From: Bacteroidota bacterium
Lineage (GTDB): Bacteria; Bacteroidota; Ignavibacteria; Ignavibacteriales; Melioribacteraceae
DNA: 36,468 nt
Assembly: GCA_023447335.1 (NCBI GenBank)
Contig: JAEXOD010000004.1
Location: 1-36,468 of the forward strand
Direction: 5' to 3'
Below are positions 16,923 to 25,349 of the stretch, piece by piece. The stretch's first letter is position 1. Each line of letters opens with the position of its first letter. Both the position numbers and the translations under genes were made by a program. The notes under the pieces were generated by a model. It made no database searches. It was not told the origin of the DNA and was given only the letters and a program-made list of their open reading frames with translations.

Positions 16923-18920
16923 ATGGGAGTTAAAAATTTAGCATTCATTGTATTGTTCTTTTCTGCTTTTGGGTTTTTATTTTATAGCTTAAAGAAGAAA
17001 ATAGCGATGTTAAAAGTCGGCAAACCGGAAAATAGGTTTGAAAACATCGGAGAAAGGATAAAAAATGTATTACTTGTTGCATTCGGACAGTCAAAATTAA
17101 TGAGATATAAAATTGCCGGAACATTACATTTTTTCATTTTTTGGGGGTTCATGCTTTTTGTTTTTGCTGTATTGGAAACAATAATTCAAGGATTTTATTC
17201 TCCATTTTCTTTAGAGTTTTTAGGACCTTTTTATACTTTAATTTCCTTTACGCATGATGCTTTTGGTATCCTAGTATTTGTTGCAGTAATTACTTCACTT
17301 GTAAGACGCTATTTGCTAAAGATAAAACGGCTTGAAGTTGGAAGTGCCGGTAAATTAGACGCCGCATTTATTTTAATTATGATTTTATTTGTCGTTATTA
17401 CGATGTTTGGTCAGAATATCTCTACATTTATTAATAACGGAAATAACTTTACAGAATATGAATATCGACCCATTACTGCAATGATTAGTAATGCGATGTT
17501 TAATTCGGTTTCAATAGAAACTACTAAAATTACATATGAGATTTTTTGGTGGTCACATATTTTAATAATTTTTGTTTTTATGAATTTTTTACCTTACTCT
17601 AAACATTTTCATGTTATTACTTCTGTACCGAATGTTTATTTTGGAAAAACCGGTGAGCACAAATATGCTTTATCAAAGTTAAATTTAGACGAAGAAACTG
17701 ATATTTTTGGAGTTGCCGATGTAGATCATTTGAGCTGGAAGCATTTATTAGACGGTTTTGCATGTACAGAATGTGGAAGATGTTCAGCTTCTTGTCCGGC
17801 TAACACTACCGGAAAATTGCTCTCACCACGCAAAATTATTGTTGATATACGACATAGAACTGAAGAGAAGTCAGTTGAATTAATCAAAAAAGGTAATAAC
17901 GAAGAAATATTAAATAAAACCCTTGTACATAACTACATTACTGATGAAGAGTTATGGGCTTGTACAACTTGCGGAGCTTGTGTTCAAGAATGTCCGGTCA
18001 TGATTGAACATGTTGATGCAATTATTGATATGAGAAGGAATTTAACTCTTACAGAGTCGGAATTCCCAAATGAAATGAATAGTTTATTCAAAAATTTAGA
18101 AAATAATTTTTCACCTTGGCAAGTTAATCCGATGGATAGAGGAAAATGGGCAGAAGGTTTAGATATTAAAACAATGGCTGAAGACTCAAATACCGAATAT
18201 TTATTCTGGGTCGGTTGTGCAGGTTCTTATGATTTACGTGCTCAAAAAGTTTCTGTTTCAATTGCGAAGATTATGCAGAAAGCAGGTATTGATTTTAGAA
18301 TATTAGGTGAAGAGGAAAAATGTAACGGTGATATGGCTAGGCGATTAGGTAATGAATACCTTGCGCAAATGTTAATTCAGGAAAACGTTGAAACTTTAAA
18401 TAATTACAATGTTAAAAAAATTGTTACTGCTTGTCCGCATTGTTTTAACTCAATAAAAAATGAATTTCCTGATTTTGGCGGAAATTTTGAAGTAATACAT
18501 CATTCAGAATTAATTACAGATTTAATAAACTCTAATAAAATAAAATTAAAAGATAATTCTTTAACACAAAAAGTAACTTATCATGATTCGTGCTATTTAG
18601 GTAGATATAATGATATATATGATGCCCCTCGAAAAGCATTAAATAGCTTAAGTAATGTAGAACTTGTTGAAATGGGAAGATCGAAGGATAGGGGATTTTG
18701 TTGCGGTGCCGGAGGAGGTAGAATGTTTTTAGAAGAAACAGTAGGCGAAAGAGTTAATGAAAATAGAACTAAAGAAGCACTAGAAACAGGAGCCTCAGTC
18801 ATTGCTTCAGCTTGTCCGTTTTGTATGACGATGTTTAGTGATGGTCTAAAAGCATTTGATAAAAATGAATCTATTGATGTTAAAGATATTGCAGAAATTG
18901 TATATGAAAATTTAGAATAA
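16923..18920 (+). CDS. HdrD-like iron-sulfur membrane oxidoreductase, probable ETF:menaquinone oxidoreductase
   Basis: A 665-residue fusion. The N-terminal part (about 1-240) has several membrane segments of the nitrate-reductase-gamma / HdrE type that would hold haem b and reach menaquinone. Two 4Fe-4S motifs follow: CTECGRCSASCP (Cys281, 284, 287, 291) and CTTCGACVQECP (Cys347, 350, 353, 357). The C-terminal half has two CCG-type domains, the first with EKCNGDMARRLGNEY and ACPHCF, the second with FCCGAGGGRMF (Cys593-594) and ACPFC. This architecture matches the EMO/EtfD group, which oxidises ETF during beta-oxidation. The neighbouring divergent acyl-CoA dehydrogenase supports this. Other electron donors remain possible; etfA/etfB are not in the window. 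Confidence 0.85.
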   Translation: MGVKNLAFIVLFFSAFGFLFYSLKKKIAMLKVGKPENRFENIGERIKNVLLVAFGQSKLMRYKIAGTLHFFIFWGFMLFVFAVLETIIQGFYSPFSLEFLGPFYTLISFTHDAFGILVFVAVITSLVRRYLLKIKRLEVGSAGKLDAAFILIMILFVVITMFGQNISTFINNGNNFTEYEYRPITAMISNAMFNSVSIETTKITYEIFWWSHILIIFVFMNFLPYSKHFHVITSVPNVYFGKTGEHKYALSKLNLDEETDIFGVADVDHLSWKHLLDGFACTECGRCSASCPANTTGKLLSPRKIIVDIRHRTEEKSVELIKKGNNEEILNKTLVHNYITDEELWACTTCGACVQECPVMIEHVDAIIDMRRNLTLTESEFPNEMNSLFKNLENNFSPWQVNPMDRGKWAEGLDIKTMAEDSNTEYLFWVGCAGSYDLRAQKVSVSIAKIMQKAGIDFRILGEEEKCNGDMARRLGNEYLAQMLIQENVETLNNYNVKKIVTACPHCFNSIKNEFPDFGGNFEVIHHSELITDLINSNKIKLKDNSLTQKVTYHDSCYLGRYNDIYDAPRKALNSLSNVELVEMGRSKDRGFCCGAGGGRMFLEETVGERVNENRTKEALETGASVIASACPFCMTMFSDGLKAFDKNESIDVKDIAEIVYENLE

Positions 18921-18939
18921 TAATTTAAGGATTAAAAAA

Positions 18940-19131
18940 ATGAGTGAAAAATATAGTGAAATTATTGAACTTGTGAATAATTTAAATGAAGATGTTGAAA
19001 AATTCTATCATAAAGGAAGCGCTGTTGCCGGGACCAGATTACGTAAAGGGTTAAACTTGTTGCGAAATCTTGCTAAAGAAATGAGAGAAGAAATTCAAGA
19101 AAAAAAAGCTGAAAAAAAGACATTAAAATAA
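18940..19131 (+). CDS. Histone H1-like (Hc1 family) nucleoid protein
   Basis: A 63-residue protein matching the short Hc1-type proteins of Bacteroidota and relatives. An acidic N-terminal helix (IIELVNNLNEDVEKFYHKG) is followed by the conserved AVAGTRLRKGLNLLRNLAKEMR and a lysine-rich tail (EKKAEKKTLK). It probably binds DNA non-specifically and compacts the nucleoid. AAGG lies nine bases before ATG 18940. It is 19 bases behind the iron-sulfur oxidoreductase and directly followed by a strong terminator, so it closes the operon; given its likely abundance it may also have its own promoter, which I cannot identify. Confidence 0.88.
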   Translation: MSEKYSEIIELVNNLNEDVEKFYHKGSAVAGTRLRKGLNLLRNLAKEMREEIQEKKAEKKTLK

Positions 19132-19151
19132 TATTGAAATGTATTTTGTTT

Positions 19152-19192
19152 GTTCCGCTAATTTCAGAGTTCTGGAATTGCGGAACTTTTTT
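19152..19192 (+). terminator. Rho-independent terminator after the histone-like gene
   Basis: A long hairpin: the 5' arm GTTCCGC...TTTCAGA (19152-19168) pairs with TCTGG...GCGGAAC (19171-19186), about 16 base pairs with one bulged T and one G-T wobble. Six T follow (19187-19192). It starts about 20 bases after the stop of the histone-like gene and ends the + strand group beginning at 16094. Confidence 0.93.
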
Positions 19193-19215
19193 ATTTTATA
19201 ATAGATTAAATTAAC

Positions 19216-20364
19216 ATGCATATTTTATTAAAACACTTAACAATATCGAAACTTTTACCATTCTTATTTTTTATTTCCTTAGGCAAATATCAGATTAAAG
19301 AGGATATTAAAAAAACAGAATATGCAACTATTGTTTTTGTAGGGGATTTGATGTGCCATGGTCCACAAATTGAATCCGCTAGAGTAAATGGTATTGTTGA
19401 TAGTTTTGATTTTTCCGATACTTATTCATATGTAAAAAAAATCATAACAGATGCAAATATTGCTATCGGTAATTTGGAAACTGTTATCGGAGGTAAAGAA
19501 CTTGGCTATACAGGTTTTCCGACTTTCAATAGCCCGGTTGATTATATTGAAGGAATAAAAAATGCCGGATTTGATTTTTTAATAACATCAAATAATCATT
19601 CATATGACAAAGGGAAAAGGGGAGTTGTAAGTACTATTAATGAATTAAATAACATAAGGTTACCATTTACAGGAACTTATAATTCAAAACGTGATAGAGA
19701 TTCAATAAGAATTTTAAACGTTAATAATATAAAAATTGCAATTTTATCTTATACATATGGGTTGAACGGATATAATCTACCTAATGGCGAAAATTATTTA
19801 GTTAATAAAATTGATACAAATTTAATAAAACAGGATATTATAAAAGCTAAATCCCATTCGGTTGATGTTATACTTACTTATTTTCATTTCGGTGAAGAAT
19901 ATCAAAAATTACCAAATAATTATCAAAGGGGAATAACTAAGTTTGCAGTCAAATACGGAGCGGATATAGTAATAGGTAGTCATCCTCACGTTATTCAGCC
20001 AATCGATTATTTTAAGGGAAATAATAACTTAGATAGCGGGTTTGTTGCTTATAGTCTTGGAAATTTTATTTCAAATCAGAGAGAAAGATATACTGACTGT
20101 GGAATGATTTTACAATTTACAATTGTTAAAAAGGATAATTCAATAAGTTTAAATAAGGTAGAGTACATTCCGACTTGGGTTTTTAAAGGATACAAGGATA
20201 CTCAACTTAAGTATTACATATTACCAAATAACGAGAACATGAAATCCCAATTTCCGTTTTTAAATGCAGATGAAATTAATAAAGCAAAACAAGCTCTCAA
20301 TGATACCGAAATTATAATAAATAAATTTAGTAATAAGACTAAACGGATTAAGGAATTTAATTAA
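19216..20364 (+). CDS. CapA/PgsA-like metallophosphoesterase-fold protein
   Basis: A 382-residue protein with an N-terminal hydrophobic segment (about 8-24), then the PGA_cap domain: IVFVGDLMCHG, IGNLETVIGG, FDFLITSNNHSYDKG, YFHFGEEYQ and IVIGSHPHVIQP. These are metal-site motifs of the calcineurin-like fold. Characterised members take part in poly-gamma-glutamate capsule synthesis or export, but most genomes encode several of unknown role. No capB/capC partners are present, so a capsule function is not supported here. Its stop overlaps the MFS ATG by one base. It starts a new transcription unit after the terminator at 19152-19192. Confidence 0.87.
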   Translation: MHILLKHLTISKLLPFLFFISLGKYQIKEDIKKTEYATIVFVGDLMCHGPQIESARVNGIVDSFDFSDTYSYVKKIITDANIAIGNLETVIGGKELGYTGFPTFNSPVDYIEGIKNAGFDFLITSNNHSYDKGKRGVVSTINELNNIRLPFTGTYNSKRDRDSIRILNVNNIKIAILSYTYGLNGYNLPNGENYLVNKIDTNLIKQDIIKAKSHSVDVILTYFHFGEEYQKLPNNYQRGITKFAVKYGADIVIGSHPHVIQPIDYFKGNNNLDSGFVAYSLGNFISNQRERYTDCGMILQFTIVKKDNSISLNKVEYIPTWVFKGYKDTQLKYYILPNNENMKSQFPFLNADEINKAKQALNDTEIIINKFSNKTKRIKEFN

Positions 20365-21548
20365 TGAATAAAAAAGCATCATTAAGTATTATATTTTTTA
20401 CGGTTTTTATTGATTTATTAGGGTTTGGAATTCTTATACCCATATTACCGTTATATGCAACTCAAAAATTAAACATTTCCGATTTTGAGATTGGTGTTAT
20501 TATTGCATCATTTTCTTTTGTACAATTTCTTTTTAATCCTGTATTAGGTAAATTGTCCGATAAAATCGGAAGAAGACCTTTAATTATTTCAACCCTTTTC
20601 TTAACAGCATTATCTTATTTATTATTTACATTCTCCCATAATTTTTGGTTATTATTATTATCAAGATTAATAGCAGGGTTTGGTGGAAGTAATATAGGGG
20701 TTGCACAAGCATATATTGCAGATGTAACAACTAAAGAAGAAAGAGCAAAGGGGATGGGTTTAATCGGAGCTGCATTTGGGTTAGGTTTTCTTTTTGGTCC
20801 TATGATAGGAGGAATTCTTTCACAGTATAGTTATGAATATGCCGGATACGGAAGTGCCGGGTTTTCGTTTTTAGCTTTTTTATTCTCTCTTTTCTTTTTA
20901 CCTGAGTCACGAAAAAAAGATGCTACTATAAATGAGCAAAAAATTAAAATTTTTGATATTAAATTTGCTACTGAAACTTTTAAAATTCCGGTAATTGGAA
21001 TGTTAATATTGATGTTTTTTTTGATAGTTTTTTCAATGGCAAACATTTATGGTACTTTTCCGATTATCGGTTCAAAGTATTATGGGTTTTCAAATAAAGA
21101 AATTACTTATATGTATGTACTTATGGGTTTAATCGGGGCAATTATTCAAGGAGGATTAATGAAGTATTTGACAGAAAAGATAAGGGATAAAAATTTGGTT
21201 ATATTCGGAATGGTTGTTCTTTCGTTAGGTTTGGGATTTATTCCTTTCGGATTTAATATTTACGGAGTGATGGCAAGCATATCGTTGCTCTCAATAGGTA
21301 GTGGTATTTTACAACCTGTAATTATAAGTATGATATCTAAATATAGCCCTGAACAAAATCAAGGTGCAACTTTAGGATTAAGCCAATCTTTATCTGCTCT
21401 AGGTAGAGTGTTAGGTCCCTTATGGGGAGGTTTTTCATACGATTACATTGGTTTTAGATCTCCGTTTTTAACCGGGGCAGTTATAAGTTTTTTTGCTTTA
21501 ATAATTAGTTTTAATATGTTAAATAAATTAGAAAGAAAGAATAGTTAA
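20364..21548 (+). CDS. MFS transporter, TCR/Tet-like efflux family
   Basis: A 394-residue major facilitator protein with about 12 hydrophobic segments. The N-terminus FIDLLGFGILIPILPLYA and the loop 2-3 motif GKLSDKIGRRPLI are typical of the TCR/Tet drug:proton antiporter subgroup. Motif C-like GAAFGLGFLFGPMIGG lies in the fifth segment, also pointing to an exporter. The substrate is unknown; nothing in the neighbourhood suggests a dedicated resistance locus, and no TetR-type regulator is adjacent. It overlaps the capA-like stop by one base and precedes dusB by two bases, so it is in one operon with both. Confidence 0.92.
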   Translation: MNKKASLSIIFFTVFIDLLGFGILIPILPLYATQKLNISDFEIGVIIASFSFVQFLFNPVLGKLSDKIGRRPLIISTLFLTALSYLLFTFSHNFWLLLLSRLIAGFGGSNIGVAQAYIADVTTKEERAKGMGLIGAAFGLGFLFGPMIGGILSQYSYEYAGYGSAGFSFLAFLFSLFFLPESRKKDATINEQKIKIFDIKFATETFKIPVIGMLILMFFLIVFSMANIYGTFPIIGSKYYGFSNKEITYMYVLMGLIGAIIQGGLMKYLTEKIRDKNLVIFGMVVLSLGLGFIPFGFNIYGVMASISLLSIGSGILQPVIISMISKYSPEQNQGATLGLSQSLSALGRVLGPLWGGFSYDYIGFRSPFLTGAVISFFALIISFNMLNKLERKNS

Positions 21549-21550
21549 TT

Positions 21551-22546
21551 ATGCTTAATATTGATGATAAAATAGTATTTAATAATGCGTTATTATTAGC
21601 TCCTATGGAAGATGTTACAAATTTAGCTTTTAGAAGGTTATGTAAAGAATTAGGGGCTGATATTGTTTATACTGAGTTTGTAAATTCAGAAGGATTAATT
21701 CGGAATAATAAAAAAACCGGAGAAAAATTAACGGTTGAAGAATTTGAGAGACCTGTAGGAATTCAAATATATGGCGAAAATATTGATTCTATGGTTAAAG
21801 CCGCCAAAATGTCAGAGGAAGCTAAACCGGATATAATTGATATAAATGCAGGTTGCTGGGTCAAAAAGGTATGTAATAGAGGTGCAGGAGCAGGGCTACT
21901 AAAAGATCCTGAATATATGCAAAAGATGGTAGAAGAGATTGTAAAGGCTGTAAATACACCTGTTACCGTTAAGACAAGAATAGGTTGGGATAATGAGAGT
22001 CTAGTTATATTGGATGTTGCAAAAAGGCTTGAAGATGTGGGAGTTAAGGCTATCACCGTTCATTGTAGAACAAGGGTTCAGGGACATGCAGGAGAGGCGG
22101 ATTATTCATGGATCCCAAAAATAAAAGAAGTTGTTAAAATTCCGGTTATTGTAAACGGAGGAATTTTTACGGCACAAGATGTACAGAAAGTATTTAGAGA
22201 TTTTAACCCAGACGGAGTTATGATAGCAAGAGGTGCAATAGATCATCCTTGGATATTTAAAGAAGCAAAAGAATTACTAGAGACAGGAAAAATAATTACG
22301 AAAGTTGATCCTGAATTAAGAATTATGACGGCTTTGCGTCATTTAAAATATGAATTGGAATTGCGAGAAGAGCGAAGAGCCGTAATACCCTTTAGAAAAT
22401 ATTATACAGGATATTTAAAAGGATTACCAAATAGTTCAAAAGCAAGGCAAGAAATAATGAAGCATGAAAGTTATGCTGGTGTTGAAAATATTCTATTATC
22501 TTTCTTAGACGAATTAAAAATTAATAATCCTGAAGAATTCATTTAG
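21551..22546 (+). CDS. dusB: tRNA-dihydrouridine synthase, DusB type
   Basis: FMN/NADPH enzyme that reduces specific uridines in tRNA. The 331-residue length is standard. Signatures are LLAPMEDVTNLAFRRL, ERPVGIQIYG, DIIDINAGCW with catalytic Cys102, VKTRIGWD, ITVHCRTRVQGHAG, VIVNGGIF and MIARGAIDHPWIF. The residue after the catalytic Cys is Trp103, where most bacterial Dus proteins have Pro; catalysis should be unaffected since the Cys and the following KKV are kept. It is spaced by two bases from the MFS gene and eight from the PAP2-like gene. Confidence 0.94.
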   Translation: MLNIDDKIVFNNALLLAPMEDVTNLAFRRLCKELGADIVYTEFVNSEGLIRNNKKTGEKLTVEEFERPVGIQIYGENIDSMVKAAKMSEEAKPDIIDINAGCWVKKVCNRGAGAGLLKDPEYMQKMVEEIVKAVNTPVTVKTRIGWDNESLVILDVAKRLEDVGVKAITVHCRTRVQGHAGEADYSWIPKIKEVVKIPVIVNGGIFTAQDVQKVFRDFNPDGVMIARGAIDHPWIFKEAKELLETGKIITKVDPELRIMTALRHLKYELELREERRAVIPFRKYYTGYLKGLPNSSKARQEIMKHESYAGVENILLSFLDELKINNPEEFI

Positions 22547-22554
22547 AGATCGTT

Positions 22555-23130
22555 TTGAAACCGGAAACATTTGCGAAATACTTTTCATATTTATTTGTAC
22601 CTACAACATTTACATTATGGCTTTATATTTTTGCTTCGATTAGTTTTACGAAACAACCAAAAATAGGAGTTATACTTGCTTTTGTTTTTACATTTATACT
22701 ACCGCTGATTATTTTTATATCACTTAAAAAGTATGGTAAAATAAAGGACTATGATGCCTCTATCAAAGAGGAAAGGACATTTTTATATTTTGTGGGAATA
22801 GTTTTATGTTTAATTGGTTATGCAATTTCATGCAATTATAAACTAAATGAAAATTTTACAATTTTATGGATTATTTATGCAGTCAATACTTCGGTATTAA
22901 TAATTATTAATAAATTTTGGAAAATAAGTGCTCACATGATTGGCGTATCTGCCCCTATTGCAGCTTTTATTTATTGGGGAAGCATAAATGCTTTACTATT
23001 TCTAATTATCTGCGTAATTTTAGCATGGGCTCGGCTTAGACTAAAGATGCACACTATTAGTCAAATAATTGTAGGATTTTTATTCGGTTTTTTATTAACT
23101 TATATACAATTAAATTTATTTCTAGGATAG
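22555..23130 (+). CDS. PAP2-like membrane phosphatase, variant active site
   Basis: A 191-residue membrane protein with about six hydrophobic segments. It carries a PAP2-like SAHMIG (Ser125, His127) and a second histidine in ARLRLKMHTISQ (Arg160, His166), matching the C2 and C3 phosphatase motifs. Deviations: SGH reads SAH, the residue four after His166 is Gln170 instead of Asp, and the first motif (KxxxxxxRP) is represented only by a loose KIKDYDASIKEER stretch. It would act on lipid phosphates or undecaprenyl diphosphate if active. The start is TTG 22555, the only start that gives a full first helix. It lies between dusB and the PolX-like gene with gaps of eight and three bases. Confidence 0.75.
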   Translation: MKPETFAKYFSYLFVPTTFTLWLYIFASISFTKQPKIGVILAFVFTFILPLIIFISLKKYGKIKDYDASIKEERTFLYFVGIVLCLIGYAISCNYKLNENFTILWIIYAVNTSVLIIINKFWKISAHMIGVSAPIAAFIYWGSINALLFLIICVILAWARLRLKMHTISQIIVGFLFGFLLTYIQLNLFLG

Positions 23131-23133
23131 CCA

Positions 23134-24849
23134 ATGCTTGATGAAGAAAGATTGATAACCTTGTTAAAGCAGACTTCTAAACTGTTAGAATATTTTGATG
23201 AAAATAAATTTAAAATTGCTGCTTATACTAAAGCTTCCGAAATTATAGAATCATATGAAGGGAAATTCTTCGAATTATATAATTCAGGGCAATATAAAAA
23301 TATTACAGGAATAGGGAAGGGCATGCAAGAGTTTATCAAAGAATTTGCAGAAACAGGTACTTCAACAATATATGAAAACTTAACTCTTAAAACACCAAAA
23401 GAATTTTTTGAAATGCTAAAAATTAAAGGATTAGGAATAAAAAAGATTCAAGCAATTTATTCCGATTTAAAGATCGATACAGTGAAAGAATTGGAAGAAG
23501 TTTGCATAAATAAAAAAATATTGGAAGTAAAAGGAATTTCTGAAAAGTTTTGTTTTGATGTTTTAAAAGAGATTGAACGATTAAAACGCGATAGAAATAA
23601 ACTTCTGTTGAATAAGGCAGAAAAAATTGCAAAATCATTTTCTTTAAAATTTATTGAACATTTTCAAGATATTAAATTAAGTGTTACCGGGGAACTAAGA
23701 CGTTCTTGCGAAGTTGTTAGTTTAATTGATTTTATTGTTTTAGTTAAAAATCGTAATGATTTTATTGATAACTTAAAGAGCTATTTTAATGTCTCAAATG
23801 TTGATTTTTTTGACTATTATATTCAAACAATAATCAACTATGAAAATAAAGCCAATATTTATTTATACATCGTTGATAGCGAATTAGATTTTACAAAAGT
23901 AAATTTTTATAAAACAGGTTCTGTTGATTTTTTAACTGAGATTAATAAAAATAAATTAGAAATAGATTTTTCGGATGAATCAACAATTTTCGCTTCATTA
24001 GGGATTAATTACATTAAACCTGAAATGAGAGAGTATGAAGCGTTAGAATATTTGGGAAAAATCAATTTTACTAATCCTATTGAGTTAAATGACATAAGAA
24101 GTTTAATCCACTTTCATACAACATGGAGTGACGGTCTTGCAACAATTGAGGAAATGGCTAATAATGCAATTGCTAACGGACTAGATTATTTTGTAGTTAG
24201 CGACCATAGTAAAACACCGATATACGCAAACGGATTAAATGAGAATAGAGTTATTGCCCAGAGAGAAGAAATTGAAATATTAAGAAAAGATATTAAATTA
24301 AATATTTTTCATGGTATTGAGAGTGATATTCTTCCTGACGGAAATTTAGATTATGATGATGATTTTTTAAAAACGTTTGATTTTGTTATTGCTTCGGTTC
24401 ATAGTAAATTTGATTTATCAAAAGATGAAATGACTAAAAGAATAATTAAAGCTATTGAGAATCCGGTGACGGATGTAATAGGTCATGTTAGCGGAAGAAT
24501 ACTTTTAAGACGAAACCCATACGAACTTGATATCTATAAAATACTTGATGCGTGTGTTGTAAACGATGTTTCTATCGAAATTAATGCTGCTCCAAGCAGA
24601 TTAGATTTAGATTGGAGATACATGTATTATGCTCGTGAAAAAGGTGTTAAGTTTTGCATAAATCCGGATGCTCATTCCATTGGTGAAATTGAAATGATTA
24701 AGTACGGAATAAAAGTTGCAAAAAAAGCCGGTATCAGCAAAAACGAAGTGATAAATTGTTTAAGTATTGATGAATTTATAAAATATATTAATAGAAAAAT
24801 GAATCGCAAAATAACCTGGAGTAAAAATGGACTTAAAAGAGTTAATTAG
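23134..24849 (+). CDS. PolX-like protein: degenerate family X polymerase plus PHP domain
   Basis: A 571-residue protein with the PolX layout: N-terminal helix-hairpin-helix region (about 1-150), a pol-beta-like nucleotidyltransferase region (about 155-320) and a C-terminal PHP phosphoesterase (about 325-560). The polymerase motif that should read GDID reads SLID (Ser196-Leu197-Ile198-Asp199), so one catalytic Asp is missing, and the palm is shortened around KTGS (260-263). The PHP part keeps its metal ligands: IHFHTTWSDG, VVSDHS, HGIESDIL, ASVHSKF, IGHVSGR and NPDAHS. I therefore expect a DNA 3'-5' exonuclease or AP-site nuclease without polymerase activity. It overlaps apt by 23 bases. Confidence 0.88.
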   Translation: MLDEERLITLLKQTSKLLEYFDENKFKIAAYTKASEIIESYEGKFFELYNSGQYKNITGIGKGMQEFIKEFAETGTSTIYENLTLKTPKEFFEMLKIKGLGIKKIQAIYSDLKIDTVKELEEVCINKKILEVKGISEKFCFDVLKEIERLKRDRNKLLLNKAEKIAKSFSLKFIEHFQDIKLSVTGELRRSCEVVSLIDFIVLVKNRNDFIDNLKSYFNVSNVDFFDYYIQTIINYENKANIYLYIVDSELDFTKVNFYKTGSVDFLTEINKNKLEIDFSDESTIFASLGINYIKPEMREYEALEYLGKINFTNPIELNDIRSLIHFHTTWSDGLATIEEMANNAIANGLDYFVVSDHSKTPIYANGLNENRVIAQREEIEILRKDIKLNIFHGIESDILPDGNLDYDDDFLKTFDFVIASVHSKFDLSKDEMTKRIIKAIENPVTDVIGHVSGRILLRRNPYELDIYKILDACVVNDVSIEINAAPSRLDLDWRYMYYAREKGVKFCINPDAHSIGEIEMIKYGIKVAKKAGISKNEVINCLSIDEFIKYINRKMNRKITWSKNGLKRVN

Positions 24850-25348
24850 AAGCATTCCTGATTTTCCTAAAAAAGGAATAATGTTTAGGGATATAACCAC
24901 ATTGCTTAATAATCCTGAAGGATTTAACGAGACATTAGACCGGCTTTATAATTTTGCGAAAGATAAAAATATTACTAAAGTTGTCGGAATAGAATCGAGA
25001 GGTTTTATTTTGGGCGGTGCTTTGGCAATTAAATTAGGTGCCGGATTTGTACCTATTCGAAAACCCGGTAAATTACCGGCTGCAACAATAAGTGAAAGTT
25101 ATTTTTTGGAATATGGTACAGATTCAATTGAAATTCATAAGGATGCTATTAATCCCGGAGATAGGGTGTTATTGCATGATGATTTATTAGCAACCGGCGG
25201 AACCATGCAAGCAGCTTGTAAATTAGTTGAAAAATTGGGTGCTGAAATTGTTCAAATCTCGTTTTTAATTGATTTAACCTTTATTGGCGGCGGAGCAAAA
25301 TTAAAACAATATGATGTTCGTTCATTAATTCAATACGATAGCGAATAG
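24827..25348 (+). CDS. apt: Adenine phosphoribosyltransferase
   Basis: Salvages adenine to AMP with PRPP in the cytosol. The 173-residue length is standard. Family features are IRSIPDFPKKGIMFRDITTLL at the N-terminus, GIESRGFILGGALA, the flexible loop with RKPGKLPA, and the PRPP-binding motif VLLHDDLLATGGTM. ATG 24827 is supported by GGAG six bases upstream and overlaps the PolX-like gene. The stop is one base from the rsmI stop on the opposite strand. Confidence 0.97.
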   Translation: MDLKELIRSIPDFPKKGIMFRDITTLLNNPEGFNETLDRLYNFAKDKNITKVVGIESRGFILGGALAIKLGAGFVPIRKPGKLPAATISESYFLEYGTDSIEIHKDAINPGDRVLLHDDLLATGGTMQAACKLVEKLGAEIVQISFLIDLTFIGGGAKLKQYDVRSLIQYDSE

Positions 25349-25349
25349 A

